Part shown: piece after piece, positions 20,434 to 22,149 of the stretch | How positions within the stretch are numbered: position 1 is the first letter of the stretch | Layout of the letters: each line of letters starts with the position of its first letter | Origin: Anaerolineaceae bacterium UBA5211 | GTDB taxonomy: Bacteria; Chloroflexota; Anaerolineae; Anaerolineales; Anaerolineaceae | DNA: 22,149 nucleotides | Reading direction: 5' to 3' | NCBI GenBank assembly: GCA_002412595.1 | Contig: DHVJ01000010.1 | Span: 12,882 to 35,030 of the forward strand | Made by a program: the position numbers and the translations under genes | Notes under the pieces: model-generated | Database searches by the model: none | What the model saw: the letters and a program-made list of their open reading frames with translations, nothing else | Told to the model about the DNA's origin: nothing

Positions 20434-21612
20434 TTAATCCGCATAAACGATCGGCAGAATGTTAGTTTCAATCTGTTCGTCGGTCAGCCGGTACATGAAC
20501 CGGTAGAACTCTTTCACCATGGCAGTCATATCCACACCGGCCATTCTGTCAGGTTGAAGTTTGGTGGCTGTCCAGGTATAGCCCAAAATCCAGCGCGGGT
20601 CCGGAAGGTCCCAGCCCTGATAATCCTTGCCAAAGCCGAATACCTTGTCGTTTTTTACCGCATTCAGTTCCTGCCACAGGTCGCTCTGTTTCAGCGTGGC
20701 AGCGGTTTCCTGCGGATTGCCCTTGTAGTCAATCACCAGGATCACATCCGGGTTCCAGGCTGCAATTTGCTCGAAATTAACCACAATCCAGTTGCTCTCT
20801 TCCCGGGTAGCTTCATCCGCCCATATGGGAATGCCTCCGCCATCGATGACCATAGTGGTCTGAATGTAAGATACCGGCGGTACCTTGAAGGCTACTTCGC
20901 CGTCCTGATCGCTGTATTGGATGACCAGCACAGTCGGCTTATCCTCATCCGCCAAGCCATCCATGGCCGTTTTCACATAAGCTACTTTTTCCTGCAAATA
21001 AGCGTTGACTTCATCGGCTCTTTCAGGATTTCCGAACAGCTGACCCAGCATGTTGATATCCTTGTAGAAAACTTCGGGCGTTTCCATGTTCAAGCCAACT
21101 ACCGGGATTCCCAGGGGGTCCAGGGATTCTTTCAAGCTTTTTACAACATAATTTTTTGTGATCACAATGTCGGGATTGACCGGCGCGATCTGCTCGGCGC
21201 TGGCATCCATTTCCAATTGGATCTTCTCATCATATTTCGGGTCAATCAAGGACAGAAATTCAGGAATGGTCAGGCCGCGCAGTTCCTGCGCAACAATGCG
21301 TTCGCTGGCTTCTTCGAATACGTAAGTGGTGCCGAGCGTGTACGGTGTCGCTTTTCCAGCCACTACCACGCGCTGCGGCAAGCCGGCCAATTCAATCACA
21401 TTACCGGCGCTATCTTCGATGGTTACGCCCGTCGATTCTTCGGTGGTCTGCTCTGCCGGAGCTTCAGCGACCATCTCTTCATCAGTCGCAGGAGCATCCT
21501 CCGCCTGGTTTGTTTCTGGGGCCGTAGTTGTTGTTGTGGGCGTGCATGCCCCCAACAGCACAGCACCAATAACCAAGATCACGGAAATCAGGTAAAACCA
21601 CTTATTTTTCAT
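20434..21612 (-). CDS. ABC transporter metal-chelate-binding lipoprotein, FepB/BtuF type
   Basis: A 392-residue receptor. The signal peptide ends in L-L-G-A-C with lipid-anchor Cys23. A linker of about 40 residues rich in Thr, Glu and Ala follows, as is common in Gram-positive-type or Chloroflexota lipoproteins. The domain starts near 65 with T-I-E-D-S-A-G-N-V-I-E-L, the typical opening of the periplasmic binding protein class III fold. N-P-D-I-V-I-T-K and N-P-D-V-I-L-V-I-D-Y are the repeated strand motifs of its two lobes. The ligand (ferric siderophore, heme, cobalamin) cannot be told. Start ATG 21612 with GGAGGAAAA upstream, a strong site. The long C-terminal part ends in a predicted helix. 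It heads the importer operon. Confidence 0.9.
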   Translation of the reverse strand: MKNKWFYLISVILVIGAVLLGACTPTTTTTAPETNQAEDAPATDEEMVAEAPAEQTTEESTGVTIEDSAGNVIELAGLPQRVVVAGKATPYTLGTTYVFEEASERIVAQELRGLTIPEFLSLIDPKYDEKIQLEMDASAEQIAPVNPDIVITKNYVVKSLKESLDPLGIPVVGLNMETPEVFYKDINMLGQLFGNPERADEVNAYLQEKVAYVKTAMDGLADEDKPTVLVIQYSDQDGEVAFKVPPVSYIQTTMVIDGGGIPIWADEATREESNWIVVNFEQIAAWNPDVILVIDYKGNPQETAATLKQSDLWQELNAVKNDKVFGFGKDYQGWDLPDPRWILGYTWTATKLQPDRMAGVDMTAMVKEFYRFMYRLTDEQIETNILPIVYAD

Positions 21613-21644
21613 TGTTTTCCTCCATTTTTTATCTGCAATTGTTG

Positions 21645-21677
21645 CAATATTATATACATAAAAAATATTGTATTAAT
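21645..21677 (-). promoter_or_regulatory. Candidate promoter with 7-bp inverted repeat before the metal-chelate importer
   Basis: On the minus strand TATAAT (about 21654-21649) has a poor -35 (TTAATA) 17 bases upstream. The -10 lies within the inverted repeat CAATATT/AATATTG (about 21645-21651 and 21665-21671). It is 35-60 bases before the receptor start codon. A metal-responsive repressor could bind here, but the repeat does not clearly match a known box. Confidence 0.4.
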
Positions 21678-21690
21678 TATTGGGTGGTTA

Positions 21691-22149
21691 TTATTTTCTT
21701 ACAAATTCTTCAAATGCCTTAATTCCCTCCGGCAAACTCTCACGCCCAAACCCCACGCGCACGTGCTGGTCGTCATAGTCATACACTGTGGAGGGTAATA
21801 ACATAATACCGGCCTCGTTCACCAGCCTTTGGCAGAATACCATAGCGCCTTCGGGCGCCTTCAAGCGCGGGAAGGCGATTGTGCCGGCGCGCGGGCGTGT
21901 CCATTCGAACAGGTCGGCAAACTGCTCAAAGAAGTCATCCAGCAGCCCCAGGTTGCGCCGGATGCGTGCCAGATGCGCGGAGGTGATGCTCACGCGGTTG
22001 CGCAGCGCAATCAGGGACAGGACCTCGCTGGGCGCACTGCCGCAAATGGTCGTGTAATCTTTGTAGGCCGCCAAGCATTCGTACAGCTCACGGTCACGGG
22101 TGGCTAGCCAGCCCAGGCGCACACCCGCCATTCCAAAAGTCTTGGACAT
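21691..22149 (-). CDS. PLP-dependent aminotransferase, class I/II, C-terminal part
   Basis: The frame enters at the window edge and ends near 21691, so only the last 152 residues are seen. They start M-S-K-T-F-G-M-A-G-V-R-L-G-W, where the Lys after Ser is the PLP-binding lysine and the Arg nine residues... further on contacts the phosphate in class I/II aminotransferases. The first ATG is therefore internal, not a start. The C-terminal domain has V-R-V-G-F-G-R near 134-140, with the substrate-carboxylate Arg expected in this segment. It could act on an amino acid or be an arginine/aspartate-type or MalY-like enzyme. It precedes the metal-chelate importer on the same strand, and a broken partial copy lies at the other end of that importer. 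Confidence 0.85.
   Translation of the reverse strand: MSKTFGMAGVRLGWLATRDRELYECLAAYKDYTTICGSAPSEVLSLIALRNRVSITSAHLARIRRNLGLLDDFFEQFADLFEWTRPRAGTIAFPRLKAPEGAMVFCQRLVNEAGIMLLPSTVYDYDDQHVRVGFGRESLPEGIKAFEEFVRK

Noticed and set aside
20554..21798. Plus-strand frame of 414 codons
   Set aside because: It runs opposite the lipoprotein receptor, which has a signal peptide, lipobox and strong ribosome site.

Overview
The window looks like part of a bacterial chromosome of roughly mid-50s GC. The mix of genes suggests Chloroflexota, perhaps an Anaerolineae-type lineage: an F420-type luciferase-like oxidoreductase, a CoxS/CoxL-type molybdenum hydroxylase, lipoprotein solute receptors with long Thr/Glu/Ala-rich linkers, and many N-heterocycle amidohydrolases. 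This is inferred from gene content; no rRNA or marker gene is present. I see no transposase, integrase, phage gene or CRISPR array.

Layout. (1) 1-2989, plus strand: the 3' end of a probable radical SAM/SPASM-like gene, a class I methyltransferase, tRNA-Pro(GGG), a stand-alone PD-(D/E)XK nuclease with a Cys4 iron-sulfur signature, and a YpfJ-type zinc metallopeptidase ending at a strong terminator. (2) 3127-5390, minus strand: a YdeI-type and a DUF1801 protein in tandem, then a luciferase-like flavin/F420 oxidoreductase. (3) 5484-5569: a divergent promoter region in which both -35 boxes lie inside one near-perfect 14-bp inverted repeat. (4) 5615-11883, plus strand: an XRE-cupin regulator, a dihydropyrimidinase/hydantoinase, an SsnA-like aminohydrolase, and a two-subunit molybdenum hydroxylase (2Fe-2S and Mo subunits, no FAD subunit), closed by an intrinsic terminator.

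(5) 11884-13624: a boundary zone holding a hairpin repeat, a probable decayed 3' fragment of a LarA-like gene, and an AT-rich islet of three unrecognised minus-strand genes. Two of these encode small proteins with an N-terminal membrane anchor. (6) 13663-18242, minus strand: a sulfonate/nitrate/thiamine-precursor-type ABC importer (receptor, permease, ATPase) in line with a stand-alone pyruvate-kinase-C-terminal-like protein and an ATP-grasp ligase. (7) 18442-22149, minus strand: a FecBCD/BtuFCD-type metal-chelate importer lying between a class I/II aminotransferase (cut by the window edge) and a frameshifted remnant of a second copy of that aminotransferase's 3' end.

Working model. Regions 3 to 6 read as uptake and breakdown of an N-heterocyclic compound (purine, pyrimidine, hydantoin or pterin-like). 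The importer brings it in, the Mo hydroxylase oxidises the ring, the aminohydrolase removes an exocyclic amine and the hydantoinase opens the ring, under an XRE-cupin switch that probably also controls the divergent oxidoreductase. The Mo-hydroxylase/hyuA/ssnA set resembles the E. coli ygeX-xdhD purine region in content but not in order. The substrate is not identified by the sequence.
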